Origin: Candidatus Babelota bacterium
Lineage (GTDB): Bacteria; Babelota; Babeliae; Babelales; Babelaceae
Reading direction: 5' to 3'
DNA: 64,000 nucleotides
Assembly: GCA_023379005.1 (NCBI GenBank)
Contig: JAMCTG010000005.1
Location: 1-64,000, forward strand
The translations under genes were made by a program, and so were the position numbers. Below the pieces are notes generated by a model. The model saw only the letters and a program-made list of their open reading frames with translations, was not told the DNA's origin and made no database searches. This document shows, piece by piece, positions 25,948 through 35,067 of this stretch; within the stretch, counting starts at the first letter, position 1; each line of letters opens with the position of its first letter.

Positions 25948-26403
25948 TTATTTTATTGCATCAATCATTTTTATTCTTTGTTCATATCTTTCACCTTTAA
26001 ATTTAGATTTTAGCCAAGTGTTAACGCATGCAACAACTTCAAGATCAGTCAAATAATCTGAAGGCAGCACTAAGAAATTGACATTATCATCTTCTTTTGC
26101 TGACCTTGCTACAGCCTCAGTAAATGCAACGCCTGAATAAATTCCTTTGTACCTATTTGCTGCAATAGCCATTCCTATACCAGTTCCACAAAGCAATACG
26201 GAACATTCAACTTCTTTATTTAAAAAAAGTTTTGCTGCTGAAATTGCAAATTCAGGATAATCTGAGCGTTCTGTTGTATAAGCACCTACATCATTCCATA
26301 CGATTAACTTTGACGGGTGTTCGGCAGATTTTTTTATATATTCTTTAAATTCATAACCTCTATGGTCCGAGCCAATTGCAATTTTTATTATATCTTTATC
26401 CAT
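25948..26403 (-). CDS. rpiB: Ribose-5-phosphate isomerase B
   Basis: RpiB interconverts ribulose 5-phosphate and ribose 5-phosphate in the pentose phosphate pathway and supplies ribose for nucleotides. The 151-residue length is typical. Landmarks are GSDHRGYEFK (11-20), ERSDYPEFA, the catalytic-loop LCGTGIGMAIAAN with Cys72, and a short KEDDN in place of the usual HND stretch. The LacA/LacB sugar isomerases share the fold, but the LCGTGIGM motif and the lack of lac neighbours favour RpiB. It is divergent from the lolC-type gene. Confidence 0.93.
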   Translation of the reverse strand: MDKDIIKIAIGSDHRGYEFKEYIKKSAEHPSKLIVWNDVGAYTTERSDYPEFAISAAKLFLNKEVECSVLLCGTGIGMAIAANRYKGIYSGVAFTEAVARSAKEDDNVNFLVLPSDYLTDLEVVACVNTWLKSKFKGERYEQRIKMIDAIK

Positions 26404-26505
26404 TTATTTCCTTTTTTGCTAAAATTACATATAAATTCATATGACATATTTTTTAAGATTTAGTCTATGATTTACGAATAAATTATTTTTTTTAGATGAG
26501 AAATT

Positions 26506-27732
26506 ATGAAATTACCTTTTCTTTTAGCCTCAAAATTTATTTTAAAAACAGATCAAAAAGATATCTCTATAATGATCAAAATCTGTTTCTTTTCGATTTT
26601 AATTGGCACTTTTTCTTTGGCTCTTGTTGCTGCAATTATGAATGGATTTGAAAAAGCAACTCATGAGAAATTGCAAGGTATTCATACAGATATTTTGATA
26701 AGAACAGATCTGGATTCAAGTCTTGACTATGCAAAATTATCAAATGTTTTAAAATCTGAATTTGCAAATGAAATTGAAGATTTTGCTCCAACAAGTATGC
26801 ATCAATTAATTATAAGAAATGATAAAGACGACAAATCGAGATTGGTTGGAATTAAAGCAATTGAACCAGAAAAAGAAAAAAATGTAAGCGTACTAGCGCA
26901 AAAATTAATTAAACCTCAAACATCTGATTTTGCTAAAATTTTTGGACCAAATAAAATAATTTTGGGAAAATCTTTAGCCGACAGCTTAAATTTGGATATT
27001 GGTGATTTAGTTTCACTTTTGTATGCACAGGAAACAAATGTTAAAAGAAATAAACTGACTTTAGATAAATACGAAGCAATAGTTTCGGGCATTTTTAAAA
27101 CCGGTGTCGAAGACTTTGACGAAAATATAATAATTACCAATTTCCAGCTTTTCAATAAAATATTCCCTAACATTGAAGTTCAAGAAATTGGATTAAAATT
27201 AAAAAATAAAAAAGATCAAAATATTGTGATTCAAAAATTAAAAAAACGAACTGGACTTGATGTTTATTCCTGGAAAGATTTATACCCTGCAATTGTTTCG
27301 GCTTTAGTTTTAGAAAAATATGCGATGATCTTTATATTGGCATTGATAGTCCTTGTAGCCTGTATGAATTTAATATCATTACTTTTTATGTATATCACAC
27401 AAAAAAGATCTCAGATTGCTATCTTGTTAAGTATGGGATCAACTAAAACTACTATAATTAGAACGTTTATGATCTTGGGTTTGCTTTTAAGTTTAAGCGC
27501 CTCATTAACAGGTTTATTATTGGCGATTGCTTCAAGCTTTATTTTACAAAATTATCCATTTATAAAGTTACCGGACATTTATTATGTTACACATCTTCCA
27601 GCTGAGATGGATTGGCAAATTGCAACTATTGTTATTATTATTTCCATTATTTTAAGCTTATTTGCTGTATATCTTCCAACAAGAATGATAAAAAATATCA
27701 ATATTGCAAATATTTTAAAATTTGAAAGTTAA
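26506..27732 (+). CDS. lolC: Lipoprotein-releasing ABC permease (LolC/LolE family)
   Basis: The 408-residue inner-membrane protein has one N-terminal helix (about 24-45), a large periplasmic domain (about 50-265) and three C-terminal helices (about 275-300, 320-345, 370-395). This is the MacB/FtsX-type layout of LolC/LolE. Landmarks are the N-terminal LASKFILK and MNGFEKATHEKLQGIHTDI, and the C-terminal KRSQIAILLSMGSTK. With the ATPase LolD it would extract lipoproteins for transport to the outer membrane, but no lolD is adjacent. It sits 3 bp before pgk, so the two are co-transcribed. C versus E cannot be separated by eye; a single-permease LolF-like role is possible. Confidence 0.87.
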   Translation: MKLPFLLASKFILKTDQKDISIMIKICFFSILIGTFSLALVAAIMNGFEKATHEKLQGIHTDILIRTDLDSSLDYAKLSNVLKSEFANEIEDFAPTSMHQLIIRNDKDDKSRLVGIKAIEPEKEKNVSVLAQKLIKPQTSDFAKIFGPNKIILGKSLADSLNLDIGDLVSLLYAQETNVKRNKLTLDKYEAIVSGIFKTGVEDFDENIIITNFQLFNKIFPNIEVQEIGLKLKNKKDQNIVIQKLKKRTGLDVYSWKDLYPAIVSALVLEKYAMIFILALIVLVACMNLISLLFMYITQKRSQIAILLSMGSTKTTIIRTFMILGLLLSLSASLTGLLLAIASSFILQNYPFIKLPDIYYVTHLPAEMDWQIATIVIIISIILSLFAVYLPTRMIKNINIANILKFES

Positions 27733-27735
27733 AAT

Positions 27736-28893
27736 ATGCTTTTTATAAAAAGCAAATTGAGAAAATTACATTTAAAAGACAAAAGAGTTTTTCTAAGAGT
27801 AGATTTAAATATAGACTTAAATGACATCGATAATTCTTTTCGATTAAAAGCAATCCTACCAACAATTGATTATCTTTTAGAGCAAAATGCTTGCATTATT
27901 TTGGCAACACATATTGGACGACCTAAAGGCTATGAATCTACTTTAAGCACTGAACCCATTGCCAAATGGTTTATAAAAAAACAATATAAAGCTACTCATA
28001 TTAGTGAATTAGATAAATCTCTTATAGATATTGCTTATAAACCAAAATCTATAATTATTCTTGAAAATCTAAGATTCTATAAAGGAGAACAAGATTTATC
28101 GATAGAATTTGCAAAACTACTAAAATCATTTGCTCAAATTTATGTAAATGATGCTTTTGGTGTTTTACACAGAAATGAAACTAGCATTACCCTTTTACCA
28201 AAATTTTTTGATGAAGAACACAAAACAATAGGTCTTCTTGTTGAAAAAGAATTGGAAGAGTTAAATAAACTTATACTCTTGCCGGGAAAATTCTGTCTAA
28301 TGCTTGGCGGGGCAAAAATAAAAGATAAATTAATTTTATTAAAAAATTTAATTGAAAAAATTGATACTTTAATAATCCTGCCAGCAATTGTTTTTACATT
28401 TTGGAAAGCTCTGGGGAAAAATATCGGAAAATCTTTATTTGAAATTGAATTACTTGCGCAAGCTAAAGAAATTATTGAACTTTTTAAGATCCACAATAAA
28501 AAAATTATTATACCTGATAATTTTTTAACAATAAACGATAACAGATTGGAATATTTAAATATTGATAATTTCAAAAATGATACGTATGGTCTTGCTATAG
28601 GGCCGGAATCCTTAAGACTGATAAAAGAAGAAATAATGAATGCTGATAAAATATTTTATAATGGAGCGATGGGTCTCAATGAATTTCCCGAAAGCCTACA
28701 AGCTTTAAAACAAATATTTGAATATATGACAAATTCGCAAGCATTTACTGTCGTAGCAGGCGGCGATTCCACTCAACGACTTCAAGATTTTCATCTAGAG
28801 GATAAAATTAGTTTTTGTTCCAGTGGAGGGGGATCAACCTTAAAATATTTGTCCGAAGGTAAACTATTAAGTCTTAATTCTTTTTTAGATTAA
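27736..28893 (+). CDS. pgk: Phosphoglycerate kinase
   Basis: Pgk transfers the phosphate of 1,3-bisphosphoglycerate to ADP in glycolysis. The 385-residue protein has RVFLRVDLNI near the N-terminus, the substrate loop THIGRPKG, ILENLRFYKGE and a nucleotide-domain LGGAKIKDKL. It also has the C-terminal GGDSTQRL with SSGGGSTLKYLSEG. Several signature positions are drifted (GGAKIKD for GGSKVSD, FCSSGGG for HISTGGG), and the protein is slightly shorter than the usual 390-400, consistent with a fast-evolving genome. It starts 3 bp after the lolC stop and its own stop overlaps the convergent next gene by 4 bp. Confidence 0.93.
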   Translation: MLFIKSKLRKLHLKDKRVFLRVDLNIDLNDIDNSFRLKAILPTIDYLLEQNACIILATHIGRPKGYESTLSTEPIAKWFIKKQYKATHISELDKSLIDIAYKPKSIIILENLRFYKGEQDLSIEFAKLLKSFAQIYVNDAFGVLHRNETSITLLPKFFDEEHKTIGLLVEKELEELNKLILLPGKFCLMLGGAKIKDKLILLKNLIEKIDTLIILPAIVFTFWKALGKNIGKSLFEIELLAQAKEIIELFKIHNKKIIIPDNFLTINDNRLEYLNIDNFKNDTYGLAIGPESLRLIKEEIMNADKIFYNGAMGLNEFPESLQALKQIFEYMTNSQAFTVVAGGDSTQRLQDFHLEDKISFCSSGGGSTLKYLSEGKLLSLNSFLD

Positions 28894-29420
28894 AAAACCG
28901 GACAGAAAGCAAGAAAACTTAAACCTTTTAATATATGTTGATCAAATGATGATAAGTTATTATTTGGACGTTGAATTATTAAGATGCCATGATTATTATG
29001 TTTCATTGGCCAAGAATAATAAACAGCTTTATCTAAATTTAAATTTTTTGCTAATTCATTAACAGTTGATTCATAATTTTTACCAGATTTAAATACACTG
29101 CTTTCATGAATCTGTCTAACGATATTATTAAAATTAGAACATTTCATATGTTCACTAAATTTATCTGGCTGATTCCAAACATCAGACAAATTACTACATT
29201 CACTTTTTGAATATCCAGCAATGCCTTTTAAGCAGTCAAAATCAGGATTATCAATCAAATATGCAGCTTTGTCTAGATTAAAGCAACCTTGATCGCAAAG
29301 TTCATGTAAAACGAATTCTGTTAAGTTAGAAATACCATGTACTGCTAACATTTTTTGTGGAAGCGAACTCAAACTTTCAAGTAACCGTATTTCTTCAACG
29401 GTCAGATTTTTGGGTTCCAT
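28890..29420 (-). CDS. Protein of unknown function
   Basis: The 176-residue protein has no signal peptide. It is acidic and helical, with six cysteines in the middle (LCDQGCFN, FDCLKG, SECSN, MKCSN), which is unusual for a cytosolic protein of this size. The end (GILIIQRPNNNLSSFDQHILKGLSFLAF) resembles the last strand and helix of GAF-type sensory domains, but the rest does not let me call one. It converges on pgk with overlapping stop codons. The 200-bp gap on its 5' side contains a TATAAT and an 8-bp palindrome. Possibly a cytosolic regulator. Confidence 0.6.
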   Translation of the reverse strand: MEPKNLTVEEIRLLESLSSLPQKMLAVHGISNLTEFVLHELCDQGCFNLDKAAYLIDNPDFDCLKGIAGYSKSECSNLSDVWNQPDKFSEHMKCSNFNNIVRQIHESSVFKSGKNYESTVNELAKNLNLDKAVYYSWPMKHNNHGILIIQRPNNNLSSFDQHILKGLSFLAFCPVF

Positions 29421-29463
29421 AATTTCACCCTTTTCTTATGAGTTATAAAAAAAATTTTCCACA

Positions 29464-29492
29464 AATCAAAGACGTCTTAGATTTCTTTGATT
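29464..29492. other. Palindrome in the 200-bp gap 29421-29619
   Basis: AATCAAAG and CTTTGATT form an 8-bp inverted repeat around a 13-nt loop, 3 bp before a TATAAT (29495-29500). It could be an operator or hairpin. The remainder of the gap shows only A+T-rich sequence. Confidence 0.3.
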
Positions 29493-29619
29493 CTTATAAT
29501 ATCAAACAAACCAAAATAAAAGCAACAAGTCAAAAAATTGAAAAAAACAGTTTCTTGATACTATTTTGCAATTCGTGTTAGGATAGAATAAAAGAGACCT
29601 TAAAAAAAATGCTATAAGC

Positions 29620-30669
29620 ATGATAAGAGAGTATGTAAAATTAATCGTATATTTGCACCTAATATGTAACTTTTGCGATACTTATTCAAGAAGTGTCCAT
29701 AGACCTTTAGACCCCTTAATGCCGGTAATAAATACTCATTGGGTTGAGGGAACAAAAAAATATGCTTTAAAACATTCTCGCTTGGGAAATGCAATTTTTA
29801 AAAAATTCGATAAAGAATATTTTATGAATCATCAACTACCAGATGGTCCTATAGAATTTAGAAATTCAAAAGGTCAATCTGTAAATGGCAGTCAATTAAA
29901 TAAATTGTTTGAACAAGCCGTTAAACAAATTTCCGCAAAAAAGAAACCAAGGGGATTTAAAATCTTAAAACAAAGAGATTTTAACTGGAAGTTAACTTCC
30001 GGTCTTATAATATTAAAATCGAATGACTATCCCTTTGTAATAAAATTATTTTTCGAAAATCCAAAAAGTTTTGTATGTCCTTTTACAAAAGGTTTTGAGC
30101 AATCAATAATTTTTATTATGGGGGAAGGAATAAATAGATTCAATGTAGGCTTTACTAGAATAAAAAATCTTGAAGTAATTAAAGAAAAAATAAATTCCGA
30201 CCCTTATTGGTCTAAAATTATCGATTTTCCAAGAAAATGGTTCTGGCACCCCAAAAATGTTAAGTGGTTCGTTGTTGAGGGAGAAAATATCGGTCCTGAA
30301 AGAAGAGAGCGTATAGAATTCCCCAGCATATATGCCATTGTAAGTGATGAAATTGTGGTCGATGAAAATTTTGAAATGTACAGCAAGAAAAATCGTGAAA
30401 TGGTGATAAGACTATCTACATTTTTGGGAAATCGTATGGATCCGCATATAAATAATTTTTTAAGAGAAAAATCAACTGGAAAATTAGTAATAATAGATAG
30501 TGAACATTTTCCATCAATGGTTGGGTTACAAAAACCTCTTGAATATAATAATTATTTTGAATGGTATGCAAAATTATCACTAAAATGCATTGATGATTAT
30601 TTCTTAAAATACAAAAAACGCAGACATGAAGATCAATTTAAGGCCAAAAAAGAATATTTACCAATATAA
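29620..30669 (+). CDS. Possible atypical kinase-fold protein, probably exported
   Basis: The 349-residue protein has a hydrophobic N-terminus (VKLIVYLHLICNF) that may be a weak signal. A middle strand carries LIILKSNDYPFVIKLFF with Lys142 in the position of the ATP-binding Lys of kinase folds. Near the C-terminus NRMDPHINNF (Asp274, His276, Asn279) is followed by LVIIDSEHF (Asp293). This resembles the catalytic HxxN and metal-binding D of aminoglycoside-phosphotransferase or protein-kinase-like enzymes. The match is by pattern only and the family is not one I can name. The stop is 1 bp from the dnaA stop. A phosphotransferase effector is a hypothesis. Confidence 0.55.
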   Translation: MIREYVKLIVYLHLICNFCDTYSRSVHRPLDPLMPVINTHWVEGTKKYALKHSRLGNAIFKKFDKEYFMNHQLPDGPIEFRNSKGQSVNGSQLNKLFEQAVKQISAKKKPRGFKILKQRDFNWKLTSGLIILKSNDYPFVIKLFFENPKSFVCPFTKGFEQSIIFIMGEGINRFNVGFTRIKNLEVIKEKINSDPYWSKIIDFPRKWFWHPKNVKWFVVEGENIGPERRERIEFPSIYAIVSDEIVVDENFEMYSKKNREMVIRLSTFLGNRMDPHINNFLREKSTGKLVIIDSEHFPSMVGLQKPLEYNNYFEWYAKLSLKCIDDYFLKYKKRRHEDQFKAKKEYLPI

Positions 30670-30670
30670 A

Positions 30671-32032
30671 CTAAGCAGAAATTTCATGTTCAATTCTTCC
30701 AAGTTCGGCCACTAAACTTTCATTTTTTATTTTATTCTGTTCAATTTTTTCTAAAGCATGAATAACGGTTGAATGATCTTTTCTGCACCAATATATTCCG
30801 ATATCTTTTAAAGAGCTGTCTGTGAATTTTTTCATAAAATACATAGCGACATGTCTTGCTAAAGTTATACTCTTATTTCGGCTCGCAGACTTAAGATCTT
30901 GTAATGTACATCTATAATGACGGGCTACAATTTGTGCTATTCGCTCAAGATCTGCCGGTACTTGTCGTGTTTCCTTAAAATTTCCCAAAACATTCTGTGC
31001 CAATTGCAATGTAATCTCTTGCCCTGTCAAAGATGCATAGGCGATAACACGAATTAATAATCCTTCAAGTTCTCTGACATTTGAATAAACTCGATTTGCA
31101 ATAAAATGGGCTACTTCATCAGATACTACAATATTTTGCACATCAGCTTTCTTTTTTAATATCGCAACTCTTGTTTCAAGATCAGGTACTTGAATATCTA
31201 CAATTAATCCGCCTTCCAACCTAGATTTTATTCTTTCTGCAAGTCCTAAAATATTTCCGGGTAGACAATCGCTGGTAAAAACAATTTGTTTTTTAAGTTC
31301 TTGTAAAGTATTAAAAATATTAAAAAAAATTTCTTGTGTTTGTTCTTTATTAGATAAAAATTGAATGTCATCAATTAGCAAAACATCCAATGTTTTGTAT
31401 TTCAATTCAAATTGCCTGACTTTTTCAAATCGTATAGCGTTAATAAATTCATTTACAAAATTCTGAGTACATATATACAAAACATTTAATTTATTTTCTA
31501 ATTTTATTTCGTTATATATGGCTTTTAAAAGATGTGTTTTTCCAAGTCCTGATCCACCATAAATAAATAATGGATTATAAAGACTGCCGACTTTTTGACT
31601 GACTGCCTGAGCTGCGGCAAAAGCCAATTTATTATTTGGGCCTATGACAAAAGTAGAAAATTTTTGATCTGAAATAGATTTATTTGTTCTGTTAACAACT
31701 TGAATTTTATTTGTTTTTTCTAAATTTTGGAAATTAACTTGGCGAGCAGGTGTAATATTTTCTGAACCATTGGATTGAATTTGTAAAATAATTTTGATTT
31801 GAGTTTCGTTTAAAAGACGAGACAAATGTTGTTGAAACAAATTCATATATTTTGCCGAAATCCAATCTTTTACAAAACGATTAGGTGCGGTTAAATAAAT
31901 AATTTTTGAATTTGCATCCCAATTAGAAAGACAAACAGCTTTAAACCATGTTTCAACAACGTTGCTGCCAACTTCTTCTTTTACGATTTTTAAAAATTCT
32001 TGCCAAATCGTTTGGACCACAATTTTGCTCAC
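30671..32032 (-). CDS. dnaA: Chromosomal replication initiator DnaA
   Basis: DnaA binds 9-mer boxes at the origin and opens DNA for replication. The 453-residue protein has domain I (WQEFLKIVKEEVG), a short linker, the AAA+ domain with Walker A GGSGLGKT (159-166) and Walker B LLIDD (Asp221/222), and the domain IV signature around DIGIYWCRKDHSTVIHALEKI. It starts with GTG at 32032, since no upstream in-frame ATG exists and the N-terminus fits the family. No Shine-Dalgarno is obvious. Unlike many bacteria, dnaA is not beside rpmH, which is 21 kb away. No cluster of DnaA boxes is visible near it, only isolated TTATTCACA (32535) and TTTTCCACA (29455). Confidence 0.97.
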   Translation of the reverse strand: MSKIVVQTIWQEFLKIVKEEVGSNVVETWFKAVCLSNWDANSKIIYLTAPNRFVKDWISAKYMNLFQQHLSRLLNETQIKIILQIQSNGSENITPARQVNFQNLEKTNKIQVVNRTNKSISDQKFSTFVIGPNNKLAFAAAQAVSQKVGSLYNPLFIYGGSGLGKTHLLKAIYNEIKLENKLNVLYICTQNFVNEFINAIRFEKVRQFELKYKTLDVLLIDDIQFLSNKEQTQEIFFNIFNTLQELKKQIVFTSDCLPGNILGLAERIKSRLEGGLIVDIQVPDLETRVAILKKKADVQNIVVSDEVAHFIANRVYSNVRELEGLLIRVIAYASLTGQEITLQLAQNVLGNFKETRQVPADLERIAQIVARHYRCTLQDLKSASRNKSITLARHVAMYFMKKFTDSSLKDIGIYWCRKDHSTVIHALEKIEQNKIKNESLVAELGRIEHEISA

Positions 32033-32105
32033 TATTTAAAATTTTTTTAACATTCAACTTACTCTAACAAATGAAATAATTTTGTAAAAGTTTAATTAAT
32101 TTTTT

Positions 32106-32531
32106 TTAAGCCCTTAATCTATACGGAGAATTTTTTAAATTTTTTTCTAAATCATCACGAAGACAAAATCGAAATTTTAAATATATTAATCCTTCTTTAC
32201 TAACACCTTGTACAAATCTGAACAAAACTTTTTTTTCATCAAATTTTATTTCTAAAACAATTGATTGATTTTGTTCGCTGCAAATAACGGAATAGAATTT
32301 GGATTTAACATTAATTTTCTTCATCAAATTTTTTGAAATTTCAGTATCGACTAATAAAATTTTCTTTTCGCTGTCTTGCAATGTGCGTGGTTCTCGCACA
32401 AATTTTGGATCATGCAAAAAATAAATATCTATTTCATCACACATATTTTTGAAAACTTGAACATCAATAACTTTATTTTTTGCTGCAACAAAAAATGGAA
32501 TAAAAAATAAAATAAAATTTTTACAGTTCAT
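32106..32531 (-). CDS. Small secreted protein of unknown function
   Basis: The 141-residue product begins with a short hydrophobic signal (MNCKNFILFFIPFFVAA). The remainder has alternating strands (KFYSVICSEQNQSIVLEIKF, KKVLFRFVQG, GLIYLKFRFCL), suggesting a small beta-rich periplasmic domain. It recalls AMIN-type or secretin-associated domains, but I cannot assign it. It lies upstream of dnaA on the same strand with a 73-bp gap. Function unknown. Confidence 0.6.
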   Translation of the reverse strand: MNCKNFILFFIPFFVAAKNKVIDVQVFKNMCDEIDIYFLHDPKFVREPRTLQDSEKKILLVDTEISKNLMKKINVKSKFYSVICSEQNQSIVLEIKFDEKKVLFRFVQGVSKEGLIYLKFRFCLRDDLEKNLKNSPYRLRA

Positions 32532-32609
32532 GAATTATTCACAAAAATTTAATAAACTGTATTTGATGTTATTGTATTTTTGCCAATTTTGTAAAGAGTT
32601 AAAATAAAA

Positions 32610-33167
32610 TCATTTAAAAGATGGTAATGCGATTGTAGAAATCATCAATATTGCAATAACAGCAATAAAAAAATAAAGATATAAATTGCAAATTTGAAAA
32701 CCACTCATAACTAAAATTGCAATCAACAGTGCTGCCAATGTTGTGGGAAGTCCAGTAAATTTTTTTATATCTTTATCAAGAACAGAATTAAATCTTGCGA
32801 GGCGAAAAAGCCCTGCACAAAGATAGGCCGCAAGAGCAACAACACCAACCCTGCCCACATCAACCATACAGCTATATAATAATACTGCAGGTGCCAGACA
32901 AAAAGAAATGGCATCACAAAGTGAATCTAATTCCATACCAAAATCACTACATGAACCTAAAGCTCTTGCAATGCGACCATCTAAAAAATCCATAAAAGCC
33001 GCCAGAAAAATATAGCATGAGGCACTAAAATAATCTTGATCTAATGTTTTTAAAATACACATCAATCCAAAAAGTGCATTTAAGTATGTGAAGATGTGTG
33101 GTAAAAGACACAAATAATTTTTGCAATTTTTTTTACTAATTTTTTCAAAAAATTTTATCCCGGTCAT
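32610..33167 (-). CDS. pssA: CDP-diacylglycerol--serine O-phosphatidyltransferase
   Basis: PssA makes phosphatidylserine from CDP-diacylglycerol and serine in the inner membrane. The 185-residue polytopic protein has the complete CDP-alcohol phosphotransferase motif DG-x2-AR-x8-G-x3-D-x3-D (Asp63, Gly64, Ala67, Arg68, Gly77, Asp81, Asp85). The ATG at 33167 forms an ATGA overlap with the psd stop and has GGAAAG 8 nt upstream, so it is preferred to an in-frame GTG nine bases earlier. Its pairing with psd, which decarboxylates the product to phosphatidylethanolamine, decides the substrate. Confidence 0.93.
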   Translation of the reverse strand: MTGIKFFEKISKKNCKNYLCLLPHIFTYLNALFGLMCILKTLDQDYFSASCYIFLAAFMDFLDGRIARALGSCSDFGMELDSLCDAISFCLAPAVLLYSCMVDVGRVGVVALAAYLCAGLFRLARFNSVLDKDIKKFTGLPTTLAALLIAILVMSGFQICNLYLYFFIAVIAILMISTIALPSFK

Positions 33168-33787
33168 TTTCGCCACTTTCCAAGTATTGTTGAGCCACCA
33201 TAAACCCTTTGCCCCAAGACTATAATACTCTCAAATCCTTTTGGTACAAAAATATCTACTCTTGAACTGAATTTAATCATACCAAACTTTTGTCCCTGTT
33301 CGACATTATCATTTATTTTGTTCCAGCAAACAATTCGGCGAGCAAAAAAACCAGCAATTTGTCTGACTAAAATTTTTCGCCCTTTTGCATCTAATATTTC
33401 TATATCATTATGCTCGTTAAGTTCAGAAGATTTTGGTAAAAAAGCAGCTTTAAATTTTCCTGCAGAATATTTTTCATTAACAATTTTTCCACTTATTGGA
33501 ACCCAATTTATATGGACATCAAATGGTGACATAAATATTGATATTCTTTTATCCCACTCATTTTCTAAATTTTTAATTTCAATAATGGTCCCATCAGCCG
33601 GACAAATTATTGATTCATCAGAAATTTCAAATGATCTTTCAGGATTTCGAAAAAAAAATACAAGAAATATAATAATTAAAGAGCCTACGTAAAAAAATGG
33701 TTTATAAAAAAAACCTAGAAACAAAATTAGAATGGCAAAAATTAATTGTTTTTTGCCTTCAAGCAATATCAAATTGTTTTTCAACAT
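33164..33787 (-). CDS. psd: Phosphatidylserine decarboxylase (short type)
   Basis: Psd converts phosphatidylserine to phosphatidylethanolamine at the membrane using a pyruvoyl group made by self-cleavage. The 207-residue protein has two N-terminal hydrophobic segments, FFRNPER, CPADG, the FMSPFDVHIN substrate strand and FGMIKFSSRVDIFVP. In related short Psd proteins the last motif reads F-G-S-R-V-D and cleavage occurs between Gly and Ser. Here Gly is replaced by Ser, though the essential downstream Ser is kept. The ATG at 33787 overlaps the stop of the oxidoreductase gene by 7 bp. The operon continues into pssA by ATGA coupling. Confidence 0.93.
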   Translation of the reverse strand: MLKNNLILLEGKKQLIFAILILFLGFFYKPFFYVGSLIIIFLVFFFRNPERSFEISDESIICPADGTIIEIKNLENEWDKRISIFMSPFDVHINWVPISGKIVNEKYSAGKFKAAFLPKSSELNEHNDIEILDAKGRKILVRQIAGFFARRIVCWNKINDNVEQGQKFGMIKFSSRVDIFVPKGFESIIVLGQRVYGGSTILGKWRK

Positions 33788-34947
33788 AGTTCTTGCCAAT
33801 TTTCTTTTTGTTGTAAAATCAAATCTCTAACCTTAGCAATATTTTTCTGATTATTGCCAACAGAAAAATATCCTGTTACAACATCATTTTGGTTTGCAAA
33901 AAATGCTTGATAGTTATCTTTTGAATTCAGTTCAATAAATTTTTTTGAGTTATCGCACATTCCAGAAATTGTTATTTCTTTTGAATTAAGATTTGTAACA
34001 ATATTTGGAAAAATTCCAGGATAAATTGTATTTTTTTCTAACATATTATTAGATGCAACAAAACCCTGCTTTACTGCATCCGGCCAAAGATTATTTATTA
34101 TTTTTTCATTATTGATCATATTGTTTACCAATGCACAGTCGCCTGCAGCAAAAATATTTTCAATACTTGTTTTTAAATTAGAATCTGTCACTACATAACC
34201 GTTTTGTAATTGAATTGGAGAGTTTTCTAACCATTGCGTATTTGGTTTAGTTCCCGTTGTTAAAATTAATATATCAATATTTAAAATCTCATTATTTAAT
34301 ATTATTTTTTTTAAATAATCATTGTTAATTACAAAATCTTGAATTTGCGTATCTTCCAAAATTTTAATTCGTGCATCATTTAATATTGATTTTAGTTTAG
34401 CAGCTAATTTTTCATGTAACAAACGGACAATTTGGTTTTTTTCAATTATAGTAACATTGAAATTTTTTTGTCTAAGAACATTGGCAATTTCTAAACCTGT
34501 AATTCCACCACCGATGACAACAACATTAGATGAACTAAAATTTTGGAAGTGATTTTTTAAATTTATTGCATCATCTAATGAATTAAATAAAAAAACATTT
34601 TTGCAATGTAAAATATTTTTGTAAAAATCTGGAACATATGTGCTACTTCCAGTAGCAATCAATAATTTGTCGTACTCAAAAACTGAAGTTTTTGTCTGAA
34701 CCGTACTGGATTTAACATCTAAAGAAATTGCCCTATCACAAACTATTTTAACTTTTTCAGAAATTGGCAAAAATAAATCATTTAAATTTTTTTTACCAGT
34801 GACAAAATCCGTTAAAAGACATTTATTGTATGGCAAATTATTTTGCGCAGAAAGACAAATTACTTGGCTATCTGGATTGTTGATTGCTAAATTATTTGCA
34901 GCAGTTAATCCAGCCGCACTTGAACCTATAATTAAATATTTTTTCAC
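33781..34947 (-). CDS. FAD-dependent pyridine nucleotide oxidoreductase
   Basis: The 388-residue flavoprotein has an N-terminal FAD loop (IIGSSAAGLTAA), the second ATGSS strand, an NAD(P) loop (VVIGGGITGLEIA at about 150-162) and the FAD-terminal IFAAGDCALV. After the first strand it has LPYNKCLLTDFV, with a Cys near the isoalloxazine region. This is close in pattern to NirB-like, rubredoxin/ferredoxin-reductase-like or CoA-disulfide-reductase-like enzymes. The partner is unknown and no dimerisation domain of the glutathione-reductase type is evident. It is first in an operon with psd and pssA, overlapping psd by 7 bp; the link to phospholipid synthesis is unclear. Confidence 0.85.
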   Translation of the reverse strand: MKKYLIIGSSAAGLTAANNLAINNPDSQVICLSAQNNLPYNKCLLTDFVTGKKNLNDLFLPISEKVKIVCDRAISLDVKSSTVQTKTSVFEYDKLLIATGSSTYVPDFYKNILHCKNVFLFNSLDDAINLKNHFQNFSSSNVVVIGGGITGLEIANVLRQKNFNVTIIEKNQIVRLLHEKLAAKLKSILNDARIKILEDTQIQDFVINNDYLKKIILNNEILNIDILILTTGTKPNTQWLENSPIQLQNGYVVTDSNLKTSIENIFAAGDCALVNNMINNEKIINNLWPDAVKQGFVASNNMLEKNTIYPGIFPNIVTNLNSKEITISGMCDNSKKFIELNSKDNYQAFFANQNDVVTGYFSVGNNQKNIAKVRDLILQQKENWQELC

Positions 34948-35067
34948 CGTTGAAGATCTTTTATCGCAAATTTATTAGGAAAATATTTTGTGAAATATCG
35001 ATTTATTTTGAATATTTTTTAATATTATATCTATAATATAACATATTTCTTGCTCATTGAATCAATA

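Noticed and set aside
29421-29619. Possible origin of replication near dnaA and the TTTTCCACA box
   Set aside because: Only one box is seen, with no cluster, no A+T-rich 13-mers beyond background and no associated par genes.
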